NCBI RefSeq assembly: GCF_011064285.1
Contig: NZ_CP049332.1
Span: 1,116,001 to 1,180,000 of the forward strand
DNA from: Vibrio ziniensis
GTDB taxonomy: Bacteria > Pseudomonadota > Gammaproteobacteria > Enterobacterales > Vibrionaceae
Direction of reading: 5' to 3'
DNA: 64,000 nucleotides
The translations under genes were made by a program, and so were the position numbers. This document shows, piece after piece, positions 1 to 7,663 of this stretch (position 1 is its first letter; each line of letters begins with the position of its first letter). The notes under the pieces are model-generated. The model searched no databases and was not told the origin of the DNA. It saw only the letters and a list, made by a program, of their open reading frames with translations.

Positions 1-871
1 TCATTAACCATCCCACTGTTGCTTCATAGTAAAAACTGGTACCTAACGGTTCTGAGACATCACTACCCACGTCGACTCTTCTGACAGTGCTGTAAACTGA
101 CTGAATCGAACGACCAATTTGTTCAATGTTATAGACGATAGTGGCGCTATTGACGATGTACCACCCTTCACTATTACCAATTTCGCCTTCGTTGGCCTCA
201 CCCCAACCATAGCCATAAAAGTAATGTCCAGCAGCGGAATATTGCCATTTGCCCCAATTTTCATTTTTGCTATACGTTAGCTTTAAATGGGGTTCATATA
301 TATTTGACCACGCAGTAGTGTTAAAGAGTAAGCCATCAAAAATGGGGGCATAAGATTTACCAGTGGCGCTATTGTAATCCATAGTATTCTCATAACGCAT
401 CAAATGTACGCCAAATCCTGGCGTTATCCTCCAGTGATCATCAAATTTATATTCATAACGATAGGCTGTATAGAAGTCAGCTATCACTTGTTGAAAATCG
501 TCTTCGACAGTCTCATCTCCCCATCTAACTTTCTCTTCGGTCCCTAATCCTGAAAGTCTAAAAAACAGCTGGTGTTTATTTCTATCTTCTTCGTTATTCA
601 ATTGAAAGGACATAGGAAGCGTGGATATGGCGTATTTTTTTCTATTTGCTAATGAATCTTCGGTACCTAGATCTGGATTGTCAGTATTGAACAATTCGTT
701 TGGGTTGAAATCTTTAATTCCCACAGTAAATACGTCACTATCGCTTAGTACGACGGTATAGGCAAAGCTCTGCTCAAGGAATGTTTCAATGAAATCGTAC
801 CCTTTTGCATAAGCAGTAATAGGGAAAAACAGTAGGTAAACGGAAAACTGTATGAGATTTTTAGTTAACAC
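1..871 (-). CDS. Outer-membrane beta-barrel protein, solitary autotransporter-like (3' end beyond window)
   Basis: An uninterrupted minus-strand frame runs off the left edge, so the C-terminus is missing. The GTG at 871 follows AAAGGA by about 10 bases and gives a clean signal peptide (hydrophobic stretch ending ITAYA, then KGYDF). An in-frame ATG at 925 is an alternative start but lacks a ribosome site. After the signal comes about 270 residues rich in alternating aromatic strands (for example YRYEYKF, GHYFYGYGWG), as expected of an outer-membrane barrel. The FIETFLEQSFAYTVVLSDSD region resembles, from memory, the Vibrio solitary outer-membrane autotransporter barrel family (Omp_AT), which lacks a passenger domain. 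A phospholipase or porin is possible, and the ligand is unknown. The barrel call is fairly secure; the family call is tentative. Confidence 0.55.
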   Translation of the reverse strand, partial: MLTKNLIQFSVYLLFFPITAYAKGYDFIETFLEQSFAYTVVLSDSDVFTVGIKDFNPNELFNTDNPDLGTEDSLANRKKYAISTLPMSFQLNNEEDRNKHQLFFRLSGLGTEEKVRWGDETVEDDFQQVIADFYTAYRYEYKFDDHWRITPGFGVHLMRYENTMDYNSATGKSYAPIFDGLLFNTTAWSNIYEPHLKLTYSKNENWGKWQYSAAGHYFYGYGWGEANEGEIGNSEGWYIVNSATIVYNIEQIGRSIQSVYSTVRRVDVGSDVSEPLGTSFYYEATVGWLM

Positions 872-1107
872 AGAGTACAAGTCCTTTGCTAATGTCTGGT
901 TGGGAAAATGAAAATATGCAACCATAGTAATAATTTAGCAGTATTAAACCGATTTGTAGTCACTCTATTCAGGAAAATTGGCAATATCTCAAACCTAAAG
1001 CTAATCTAGGAATGTGTTCCATAACAAAATTCATAATATTAATAAAATTTATAACTATAGAGTGCTTTCCCTAAAGGAACTAAAGCAATTATAAAGGAAG
1101 TCTAGGG

Positions 1108-2568
1108 ATGGAAGGATCATGCCAAGAAGAACATTCGATGTTTGTTAGTAAATGGTTTGGTGCTATTTCAAAGTTGGTCCTGATTACCCTCGCATGGGTG
1201 GTATTGTGGCGCGCAGCAGCTTTGATGGAGTATGCGCCTCACGCCAGTATCTGGTTTCCGCCTTCGGGCGTAACTTATGCCATATTTCTCATATTGGGGT
1301 GGCGATCTATACCTGTAGTATTGGCCGCATCGGTCTGTACTACCTTTTGGGAAGATAGCATTTATCAAGGACAGCAGAGTTTCTCCACTTTGCTTCTCAC
1401 TGGGTTACTCTTCGCTACGGTGCATTGTTTTTCCTATTGGGGTGGTGCTGCCATTCTGAGAAAAATAAGTCACACCGGAAAAATCTACCGAATCCCCTAC
1501 CTAATTTTGCTGTTCCTGATTATCGCAGCAAGCTCTTCACTAGTTGCTGCGATTGGTGGGGCAAACAGTTTGGCTATCACAGGTATTATTGCGTCAGATG
1601 AAGTCATGTCTATTTGGGGGCCATGGTGGGTTGGTGATCTCGTTGGTGTTGTTGTTATTGCTCCGATCATGGTGGGTATTCTTTCAAAATTCTATCCTGA
1701 GCAAAGTCAGTGGTTAGTTGAGAACTTTACCTCAGTATACGAACAGTCTCCAATTCAAAACTACATATACAAACAAGCAATCGCGATTGTATTGTTAGTA
1801 TTAATCAGTGTGTTAGTCGCTATATATCCATCTTCAAGCATTGTGTTCTGTGTCTTCTTCTTAGGCATCGCTCAAATGTGGATAGTTTTTACAGAGAGCG
1901 CTGCTCGAGCATTCTTGAGCTTGGCTTTATTGAGTACGACTACGGCTATTTTGGTGTCTTGGTTACAGCTGGGTAATCACGCAATGGTGTACCAATTTAC
2001 GATTTCATTGCTAGCCGCCAACACATACTTTGGCTTATGGGTTCCGCACATACTTATCGATAATCGAAACCTAAGAGTACTCGCGGAAAGGGATGTATTA
2101 ACGGGTACTCAAACGAGACAATTTTTTATTAAGAATGTGAAGAATGAAATAAATCGCTGTCGTATATTGAATCAACCGCTTTCTCTGGCTTTGTTCGATA
2201 TCGATGGATTCAAACAAATTAATGACACTTTTGGTCATACTATTGGCGACAAAGTTCTTACCGTGGTATCACAGCATGTTGGTAAAGAAATAAGACCTGC
2301 GGATCTCATTGGTCGTTTTGGAGGGGATGAATTTATGTTGCTATTGCCTGGCGACGACTTGTCGCAAGCGATTCAGGCGGCTGAACGAATTCGAGTTAGA
2401 ATTGAAACTATGAAGTTCCCTTCTTTAGATAAAAACATTACATGTAGCTTTGGTATTGTTGAAATTCAGGCGAATGACACTTTCGTATCAGCCTTTGAAA
2501 GAGCAGATAATTTCCTTTTGCAAGCAAAGAAAAAAGGTAAGAATCAGGTAAATCCTCCATTGCAATAG
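1108..2568 (+). CDS. MASE1-GGDEF diguanylate cyclase
   Basis: Inner-membrane enzyme predicted to make cyclic di-GMP from two GTP. Residues 10-300 form a MASE1-type membrane sensor with about eight hydrophobic segments and the typical SIWFPPSG stretch near residue 48. Residues 325-480 form a GGDEF domain with an intact GGDEF motif at about 405-409. An RPAD inhibitory I-site lies five residues upstream, so the enzyme is predicted to be active and product-inhibited. The start at 1108 has AAGGAAG upstream; a second ATG at 1138 is possible. The gene is monocistronic. The MASE1 ligand is unknown. Confidence 0.9.
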   Translation: MEGSCQEEHSMFVSKWFGAISKLVLITLAWVVLWRAAALMEYAPHASIWFPPSGVTYAIFLILGWRSIPVVLAASVCTTFWEDSIYQGQQSFSTLLLTGLLFATVHCFSYWGGAAILRKISHTGKIYRIPYLILLFLIIAASSSLVAAIGGANSLAITGIIASDEVMSIWGPWWVGDLVGVVVIAPIMVGILSKFYPEQSQWLVENFTSVYEQSPIQNYIYKQAIAIVLLVLISVLVAIYPSSSIVFCVFFLGIAQMWIVFTESAARAFLSLALLSTTTAILVSWLQLGNHAMVYQFTISLLAANTYFGLWVPHILIDNRNLRVLAERDVLTGTQTRQFFIKNVKNEINRCRILNQPLSLALFDIDGFKQINDTFGHTIGDKVLTVVSQHVGKEIRPADLIGRFGGDEFMLLLPGDDLSQAIQAAERIRVRIETMKFPSLDKNITCSFGIVEIQANDTFVSAFERADNFLLQAKKKGKNQVNPPLQ

Positions 2569-2626
2569 ATAGGTTAGCTCTCATTTGTTACGTTGTAGCA
2601 AATGAGAGCTAATTGTAAATATTTAA

Positions 2627-2860
2627 CTAATTAAACCATGTTTTTATCTTCTCTAACGTAGGCACACCTCCAGCATGAATGACCTGCTCATCGACGACGA
2701 CTGCAGGTGTAGACATTACGCCGTAGTTCATGATGGCTTCCATATCCGTCACCTTCTCAACCTGAACATCAATTCCAGCCTCTCTAGCTTCATTCTCAAT
2801 AAGTTTCGCTGTGTTAACACAATTGGCACACCCGGAACCGAGAACTTTAAAAACCTTCAT
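2627..2860 (-). CDS. Thioredoxin-like small redox protein (CANC motif)
   Basis: A 77-residue thioredoxin-fold protein of the redox-active disulfide protein 2 / TM0996 type. The active-site pair is C-A-N-C at residues 11-14 and the cis-proline loop is STPAVVVD at about 50-57. It lies 12 bases downstream of the ArsP-type permease on the same strand and is probably co-translated with it. In many bacteria this small thioredoxin accompanies such permeases, often in arsenic or metal-responsive clusters. A reductase or metal-handling role for the permease is inference. It has no signal peptide and is therefore cytoplasmic. Confidence 0.8.
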   Translation of the reverse strand: MKVFKVLGSGCANCVNTAKLIENEAREAGIDVQVEKVTDMEAIMNYGVMSTPAVVVDEQVIHAGGVPTLEKIKTWFN

Positions 2861-2872
2861 AGTTAAACTCCT

Positions 2873-3865
2873 TCAAACTTGCCAAGTAATTAAGTTGAAC
2901 ATCCAACCAATAATAGTGAATGCAGTAAGTAATAGAGCAAAAAGCATCCCTAGTAATCGCCACTGCATAACCTGCTTGAGCATAACGAATTCGGGAATAC
3001 TTGCGGCCACTGTGCTCATGCAAAATGCTAAAGTAGTGCCTACTGGAAGCCCATTTCTAAGTAAGCTTTCCATGATTGGAATAACGCCCGTTGCATTGGA
3101 ATACAAAGGAATACCTATTAGTACTGATGCAGGCACGGACCACCACTGCTTGCTACCTAAATGGCTTTCAATCCATCCGTCAGGTACATATCCATGTAAA
3201 GCAGCCCCTACTCCAACACCTATTAATACCCATTTCCAAACGCGTACAAATATTTCGCGAGTTTCATTTTTTGCAAATGTATTACGCTCGCTAAATGACA
3301 TCGAATTTGATGAGTAATGATTATCTGTGTTTGAAGGTTTTGGGGATTTATGCATTGCTTTAGCTGCAAAAGGCTGCAGCCAGCGATCTGCTTTGATCAT
3401 ATCGAGAAACCAACCACTGATTACACCGATAACCATACCGGATAAAACGTAGAGAAGCGTAAATTTCCAACCTAACAAGCTGAGGAGTAGTAATACTGCA
3501 ATTTCATTGACCAGTGGTGAAGTGATCAGAAAAGCCATTGTGATACCCAAAGGAATCCCAGCGGTGGTAAAGCCAAGAAACACTGGGATGCTAGAACATG
3601 AGCAAAAAGGTGTAATTGCACCAAATATGCTTCCCATAAGGTATCCAACAACACGTTTTTTGCCCGACAGGTAATCTCTTACTTTTTCGACTTTTAACGA
3701 TGCACGAATGAGTGCAATCACGTAGATCATTACAAGCAATAAAACGAGGATTTTGCTGGTATCTTCAACAAAGAAATGAATGGCTTGCGCCATTTTCGAT
3801 TCAGCGTCTAAGCTCAATAATTGGTATGTAAACCAATCAGCTAATGATGTGAAAACCCAGAACAT
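2873..3865 (-). CDS. ArsP/YraQ-type permease (DUF318)
   Basis: Polytopic inner-membrane protein of 330 residues with about eight to ten hydrophobic segments in two halves, separated by a polar linker near residues 175-205. The family signature TPFCSCSS is at 85-92 with Cys88 and Cys90, and a second motif, IPLYSNATG, lies in the C-terminal half. ArsP members export trivalent organoarsenicals, but most DUF318 permeases have no known substrate. The gene is followed by a CxxC thioredoxin and preceded by a SigZ-like sigma factor gene, which points to a thiol-reactive or metal substrate. No ArsR regulator is present. Confidence 0.8.
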   Translation of the reverse strand: MFWVFTSLADWFTYQLLSLDAESKMAQAIHFFVEDTSKILVLLLVMIYVIALIRASLKVEKVRDYLSGKKRVVGYLMGSIFGAITPFCSCSSIPVFLGFTTAGIPLGITMAFLITSPLVNEIAVLLLLSLLGWKFTLLYVLSGMVIGVISGWFLDMIKADRWLQPFAAKAMHKSPKPSNTDNHYSSNSMSFSERNTFAKNETREIFVRVWKWVLIGVGVGAALHGYVPDGWIESHLGSKQWWSVPASVLIGIPLYSNATGVIPIMESLLRNGLPVGTTLAFCMSTVAASIPEFVMLKQVMQWRLLGMLFALLLTAFTIIGWMFNLITWQV

Positions 3866-3990
3866 CTTGTACTCCTCTTACATGCGATAAATAAACAACG
3901 GTCTTTGTGAGTTGCTATCTAAGACGTACATAGAGTTAAAAAGACGCAATAAATTACAAAAATAAATTCAAGTCATAGACTTGCCTCTAT

Positions 3991-4554
3991 TTATCGCCGC
4001 TTTGGAGTGAAGCAACAGACTTTGTTATGTTCGTCGAACTTAATATGGCAGTTCACTTTAAGTTGCTCGCGTAGTTTAGGACGAGCACGCTGAATTCGTG
4101 ATTTTACAGCGGTAAGAGAAAGATAATGCTTTTGAGCATATTCTTGTTGGCTATGCCCTTGAAGATCACAGAACTCGATGATGGAACGATCTTCGTCAGT
4201 TAAACATGCAAGGGCTTTAGGTAGACATTGTGCCAAGCTTTCAATTGGTTCTCGTTCCAATGCTCTTTCGATTGGTTGTTTATCATTAGTGTTAGATAGT
4301 TGTTCTAATCTGCCAGATTTTCTCCATTCATCTATGAGTAAGTTTTTAGCAACTGTAAATAACCAAGCTCTTTGGTTTTCAATATCACAAAACACACTGT
4401 CTCTCTGCAACGCTCTAAGAAAGGTTTCTTGCAACAAATCGAATGCAAGGTCTTGGCATGAGCAATGCTGAGTTAACCAACGGTAGAGATCCGTTTCTGT
4501 TGCTGCCCATGTATCTAATAAGCAAGGTACTGGAGAGGGTTGAGTTGAATTCAT
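3991..4554 (-). CDS. sigZ: SigZ-like ECF RNA polymerase sigma factor
   Basis: A 187-residue extracytoplasmic-function sigma factor. Region 2 contains LAFDLLQETFLRAL and WLFTVAKNLLIDEWR (about residues 37-80). Region 4 is at about 110-160, with the SQQEYAQKHYLSLTAVKSRIQRAR helix-turn-helix. It ends in a short tail after region 4 holding C169, C180 and C181, reminiscent of the SigZ family tail. No anti-sigma gene adjoins it. The start at 4554 has GGGAGCG upstream. It is followed after about 125 bases by the ArsP-type permease. Control of the permease-thioredoxin pair and perhaps of doxX is inferred from proximity. Confidence 0.82.
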   Translation of the reverse strand: MNSTQPSPVPCLLDTWAATETDLYRWLTQHCSCQDLAFDLLQETFLRALQRDSVFCDIENQRAWLFTVAKNLLIDEWRKSGRLEQLSNTNDKQPIERALEREPIESLAQCLPKALACLTDEDRSIIEFCDLQGHSQQEYAQKHYLSLTAVKSRIQRARPKLREQLKVNCHIKFDEHNKVCCFTPKRR

Positions 4555-4662
4555 AGATCAAGTTCGCTCCCAAACAATAATGTCTAAAGGCTTCAAACAA
4601 CACCAAATGATAGGCCGTATTTTTAGATTAATTTGGGATCTGACGATTGTTCTGATAATTAT

Positions 4663-4692
4663 AAAAAAATCCGGAAGAATATTTTCCTCCGG
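4663..4692 (-). terminator. Rho-independent terminator after doxX-like gene
   Basis: The arms CCGGAGGAA and TTCTTCCGG form a hairpin at 4671-4692, read on the minus strand and followed by a run of T residues (A-tract at 4663-4670 on the plus strand). It ends the DoxX transcript and separates it from the sigma factor gene. Confidence 0.75.
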
Positions 4693-4715
4693 CTTAAATC
4701 AACATTTAGATTATG

Positions 4716-5138
4716 TTACGCGTCTGGCTTCAGTGCATATTTCCCTGAACCTAGGAACATTGTAGCAATAGCTGCGAATAGATAAACGGCAACACCTTCT
4801 ACAGCCCATGCCCCTACTTTGTTTAGAGTGAAGAAGTTATCCATGTGCATTAGATAAACAACCATTAAACATGTGCCGATAACAACGATTGACGATAAGC
4901 GAGTGAATATACCAGCGATAATCAGAATTGGAGCAACCACTTCACCCAAATAAACCCCATAGGCGATAAATGCAGGAAGCCCATTTTTAACAAGCATACC
5001 TTGGATGAACTCAGTCCCGCCGTGTACCTTATGGATCCCGTGTAATAAAAACATTAATGCGAAACTGACACGTAAAATCAATTTTCCTAGATCTGGTTTT
5101 GCTAATAGCTTATCTACTTGATTTAAAATTTCGTTCAT
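4716..5138 (-). CDS. DoxX family membrane protein
   Basis: Small integral membrane protein of about 140 residues with four hydrophobic segments. The DoxX signature includes RVSFALMFLLHGIHKVHGG near the N-terminus, then GLPAFIAYGVYLGEVVAP. DoxX-type proteins are implicated in quinone-linked redox or thiol-stress functions, and the exact reaction varies. The start was placed at 5138 because AAGGA sits about 8 bases upstream; upstream in-frame ATGs at 5147 and 5168 fit less well. The gene is followed by its own terminator. A FNR-like box lies about 106 bases upstream. Confidence 0.8.
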   Translation of the reverse strand: MNEILNQVDKLLAKPDLGKLILRVSFALMFLLHGIHKVHGGTEFIQGMLVKNGLPAFIAYGVYLGEVVAPILIIAGIFTRLSSIVVIGTCLMVVYLMHMDNFFTLNKVGAWAVEGVAVYLFAAIATMFLGSGKYALKPDA

Positions 5139-5243
5139 GACAACCATCCTTTTAGGTCTAATAATCATTACTATAGAGCTCTATAGTGTTCAATATCACC
5201 TAAAAGTATTAATCATCTTCATCAATTTTTCCGAATAATATCG

Positions 5244-5257
5244 TTGACGTAAATCAA
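5244..5257. promoter_or_regulatory. FNR/CRP-family-like binding box
   Basis: TTGAC-GTAA-ATCAA differs by one base from the FNR consensus TTGAT-N4-ATCAA. It lies in the 490-base gap between doxX (start 5138) and the PLP decarboxylase (start 5629). Nearby, ATAAACG (5285-5291) and CGTTTAT (5303-5309) form an inverted repeat of unknown meaning. No gene was seen in the gap. Confidence 0.4.
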
Positions 5258-5574
5258 TCCATCACCTGAACTCATATTGTATGTATAAACGGTCACACAT
5301 CACGTTTATGTTAAATGAAATAAGCACATAGCGATCGATAAGGAATAGCGTCCAGTTAATGAATAATAATTCATAATTTTTAATTATCTTTTCGATAAAA
5401 AAATTTTGGTTTCATCGGGATATTTTTTATTGCGTGAGAAAAAGTATGACTTTATTATCGCCCTGCTTCTTGATGATAGCCAATCCGAGTACATCACAGT
5501 AGTTTTGTGGCAAGGCGATAGAGCAACTATCCAAGAGTGACTTTGACGGCGTAAACACGCTTTTATTGACGCTC

Positions 5575-5605
5575 CACTTTTCATCATCCAAGACCATGAA
5601 AAGTG
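5575..5605 (+). promoter_or_regulatory. Perfect stem-loop in leader of PLP decarboxylase gene
   Basis: CACTTTTCAT (5575-5584) and ATGAAAAGTG (5596-5605) are exact reverse complements with an 11-base loop. The structure ends about 10 bases before the GGAG ribosome site of the decarboxylase gene. There is no U-run, so it is not a simple terminator. A translational or attenuation role is possible but unproven. Confidence 0.45.
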
Positions 5606-5628
5606 CCTTGTTATTTTGGAGAATTGCT

Positions 5629-6828
5629 ATGGCTAATTCAGCTTCTGTATTGGATTTTCAATCTTTTTCTTCTCAAGCTCTATCTGCAGAAACTATCGAT
5701 CTAATCGAAACTTCTGTTGCACAGTTTGGTGCTCCTCTACTTATGCTTGATTGCGATATTATTCGCGCTCAGTACCGTGCACTAAGCAATGCACTACCGA
5801 ATGTAGCTCTTCACTTTGCTCTTAAGCCGCTACCTCATCCAAATGTAGTTAAAACACTTTTGGAAGAAGGCGCATGCTTTGACTTAGCTACTACTGGTGA
5901 AGTTGAATTAGTGCAACAACAAGGCGTACCAGCGGAACGTACAATCCACTCTCACCCAATTAAACGTGACCGTGACATTCGTGACGCATTAGCGTATGGC
6001 TGCAATGTGTTTGTGGTAGATAACTTAAATGAGTTAGAAAAATTCAAACCTTATAAAGACGAAGTTGAATTACTCGTTCGCTTGAGCTTCCGTAACTCTG
6101 AGGCTTTCGCTGACTTGTCGAAAAAATTTGGTTGTTCTTCTGAGCAAGCCTTAGTGATTATCGAAACAGCGAAAGATTGGAACATTCACATTAAAGGTCT
6201 GTCATTCCATGTGGGTTCTCAAACAACTAACCCGCAAAAATATGTGGATGCAATTCGTAGCTGTAAAGAAGTGATGGATGAAGTGTTTGAACGCGGTTTA
6301 CCTGCGTTGAGTACACTGGACATTGGTGGTGGTTTCCCTGTTACTTATACTAAACAAGTGATGCCAATTGACCAATTCTGTATGCCGATTAACAAAGCGT
6401 TAAACGAGTTACCAGAAACCGTTCAAGTGATTGCAGAACCTGGTCGCTTCATTGTAGCTCCTGCTGTAACCAGCGTTGCGTCAGTTATGGGTCAAGCAGA
6501 GCGTGAAGGCCAAATTTGGTACTACTTAGACGACGGTGTATATGGCTCTTTCAGTGGTTTGATCTTCGACCATTCTGAATACCCTATTGTGACATTGAAA
6601 CAAGATGGCGAGTTCGTACCAAGTGTACTGTCAGGACCAACATGTGACAGCATTGATGTGATTGCAGAAAACATTATGCTACCTAAGCTGGAAAATGGCG
6701 ACTTGGTTATCGGTCGAGTGATGGGCGCATACACAAGTGCAACCGCAACAGATTTTAACTTCTTCAAACGCGCTCAAACTATTGTGATTAATGAGTTTGA
6801 AGAAAATAGCCAACGCATGATTGGCTAA
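5629..6828 (+). CDS. Type III PLP-dependent decarboxylase, lysine/ornithine decarboxylase type
   Basis: Soluble fold-III PLP enzyme of 399 residues, predicted to decarboxylate ornithine and/or lysine to putrescine and cadaverine. Visible motifs are the PLP lysine in FALKPLPHP (K66), the glycine-rich phosphate loop DIGGGFP, EPGRFIV, and the catalytic-cysteine motif GPTCDSID (C339). The last matches eukaryote-like ornithine decarboxylases rather than diaminopimelate decarboxylase. A bifunctional L/ODC of this type is known in Vibrio vulnificus. The start at 5629 has GGAG upstream; the frame extends to 5566 but that stretch overlaps the leader hairpin. A carboxynorspermidine decarboxylase is less likely given the motifs. 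Confidence 0.82.
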   Translation: MANSASVLDFQSFSSQALSAETIDLIETSVAQFGAPLLMLDCDIIRAQYRALSNALPNVALHFALKPLPHPNVVKTLLEEGACFDLATTGEVELVQQQGVPAERTIHSHPIKRDRDIRDALAYGCNVFVVDNLNELEKFKPYKDEVELLVRLSFRNSEAFADLSKKFGCSSEQALVIIETAKDWNIHIKGLSFHVGSQTTNPQKYVDAIRSCKEVMDEVFERGLPALSTLDIGGGFPVTYTKQVMPIDQFCMPINKALNELPETVQVIAEPGRFIVAPAVTSVASVMGQAEREGQIWYYLDDGVYGSFSGLIFDHSEYPIVTLKQDGEFVPSVLSGPTCDSIDVIAENIMLPKLENGDLVIGRVMGAYTSATATDFNFFKRAQTIVINEFEENSQRMIG

Positions 6829-6867
6829 TAAATTGCTAATATTGGCTTATAAATTGCTGATAGTTGA

Positions 6868-6893
6868 AGCTCCCTAATTAGGGAGCTTTTTTG
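6868..6893 (+). terminator. Rho-independent terminator after PLP decarboxylase
   Basis: The perfect palindrome AGCTCCCTAATTAGGGAGCT at 6868-6887 is followed by a T tract. It sits 40 bases past the stop codon. Confidence 0.85.
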
Positions 6894-6908
6894 TTTCATA
6901 CCGTTCAA

Positions 6909-7568
6909 TTAGTTTTTATTCCAGCGTTCTCCATATGCTGAGCTGTAATCTGGGGTTGGAATAACTCCACTCATTTCTTCAACAGGTTTTAATGGCCCAA
7001 CGACTGTTCTATACGGCATATAACCTGCCCAAACAGGCAGATCTAAATCCTCTTTATCATCGTTAACGATACCATTACTGACTTTTACAGAAGCCTCTGT
7101 TAGCGGAATACGCAGTAGCATAGTTGCAGTTAGCTCTTTTTCATTGCTCAAACGAACATCTTGAGTTCTTCCCGGTGCGATATGTTCAACGAAGTGATTC
7201 AACAAACGGTCTTTATCCCGATTGTCTTCAACAATTGAGAAACTACCAAACACAACTGCAGAGCGATAATGAGCACTGTGATGGAAAGCAGAACGAGCCA
7301 ATATCCAGCCGTCAAACAGGGTAAAGGTCAAACAGGTTTGAGCGCCATTTTTCAACGAGCGTAGCAATCGACTATTGTTTGCACCATGGATATAGACGTG
7401 ATCATCTACCCTCCATGCCAACATTGGGATTACAACCGGTCCTTGTTCGTTCTTAATCGCTATATGAGCAATTAGGCTTTCATCAATGATCTGGTACAGT
7501 ACCTTAAGTTCAAATTGCGCCTTGTGCACTGCTTTTTTTATTTGTGTTCTTGGTGTATTTGAAAGCAT
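6909..7568 (-). CDS. Pyridoxamine 5'-phosphate oxidase-like flavin-binding protein
   Basis: A 219-residue split-barrel protein of the Pyridox_ox_2 / flavin-nucleotide-binding group. The N-terminal barrel (about 15-150) contains IAHIAIKNEQGPVVIPM, VYIHGANNSRLLRSL and YRSAVVFGSF, typical of FMN-binding members. It is not classical PdxH. The gene diverges from a MocR-type PLP-dependent regulator with 95 bases between them, a common arrangement in which the regulator controls the divergent gene. The substrate is unknown. Confidence 0.78.
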   Translation of the reverse strand: MLSNTPRTQIKKAVHKAQFELKVLYQIIDESLIAHIAIKNEQGPVVIPMLAWRVDDHVYIHGANNSRLLRSLKNGAQTCLTFTLFDGWILARSAFHHSAHYRSAVVFGSFSIVEDNRDKDRLLNHFVEHIAPGRTQDVRLSNEKELTATMLLRIPLTEASVKVSNGIVNDDKEDLDLPVWAGYMPYRTVVGPLKPVEEMSGVIPTPDYSSAYGERWNKN

Positions 7569-7616
7569 TGTCTATCCCTATCTAAATCGTTCTTTATGGT
7601 TGCAATGTAACAACAC

Positions 7617-7640
7617 ACTGGTACCTTAATAAGAACCAGT
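7617..7640. promoter_or_regulatory. Candidate MocR operator
   Basis: ACTGGT (7617-7622) and ACCAGT (7635-7640) form an inverted repeat between the divergent flavoprotein gene and the MocR gene. It lies 24 bases before the regulator's TTG start, a position suited to autoregulation and to control of the divergent gene. Confidence 0.4.
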
Positions 7641-7663
7641 TTTGGATTAAGGACAGAGCCACT

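Noticed and set aside
2811..3317. 168-codon plus-strand frame over the permease gene
   Set aside because: Antisense to the ArsP-type permease, whose protein motifs are unambiguous.
4555..4715. Sigma factor and doxX gene as one operon
   Set aside because: A strong terminator (4663-4692) lies between them; a link would have to be regulatory rather than transcriptional.
5629..6828. Diaminopimelate decarboxylase (LysA) assignment
   Set aside because: The GPTCDSID motif and overall pattern fit the ornithine/lysine decarboxylase branch better, and no lysine-biosynthesis genes adjoin.
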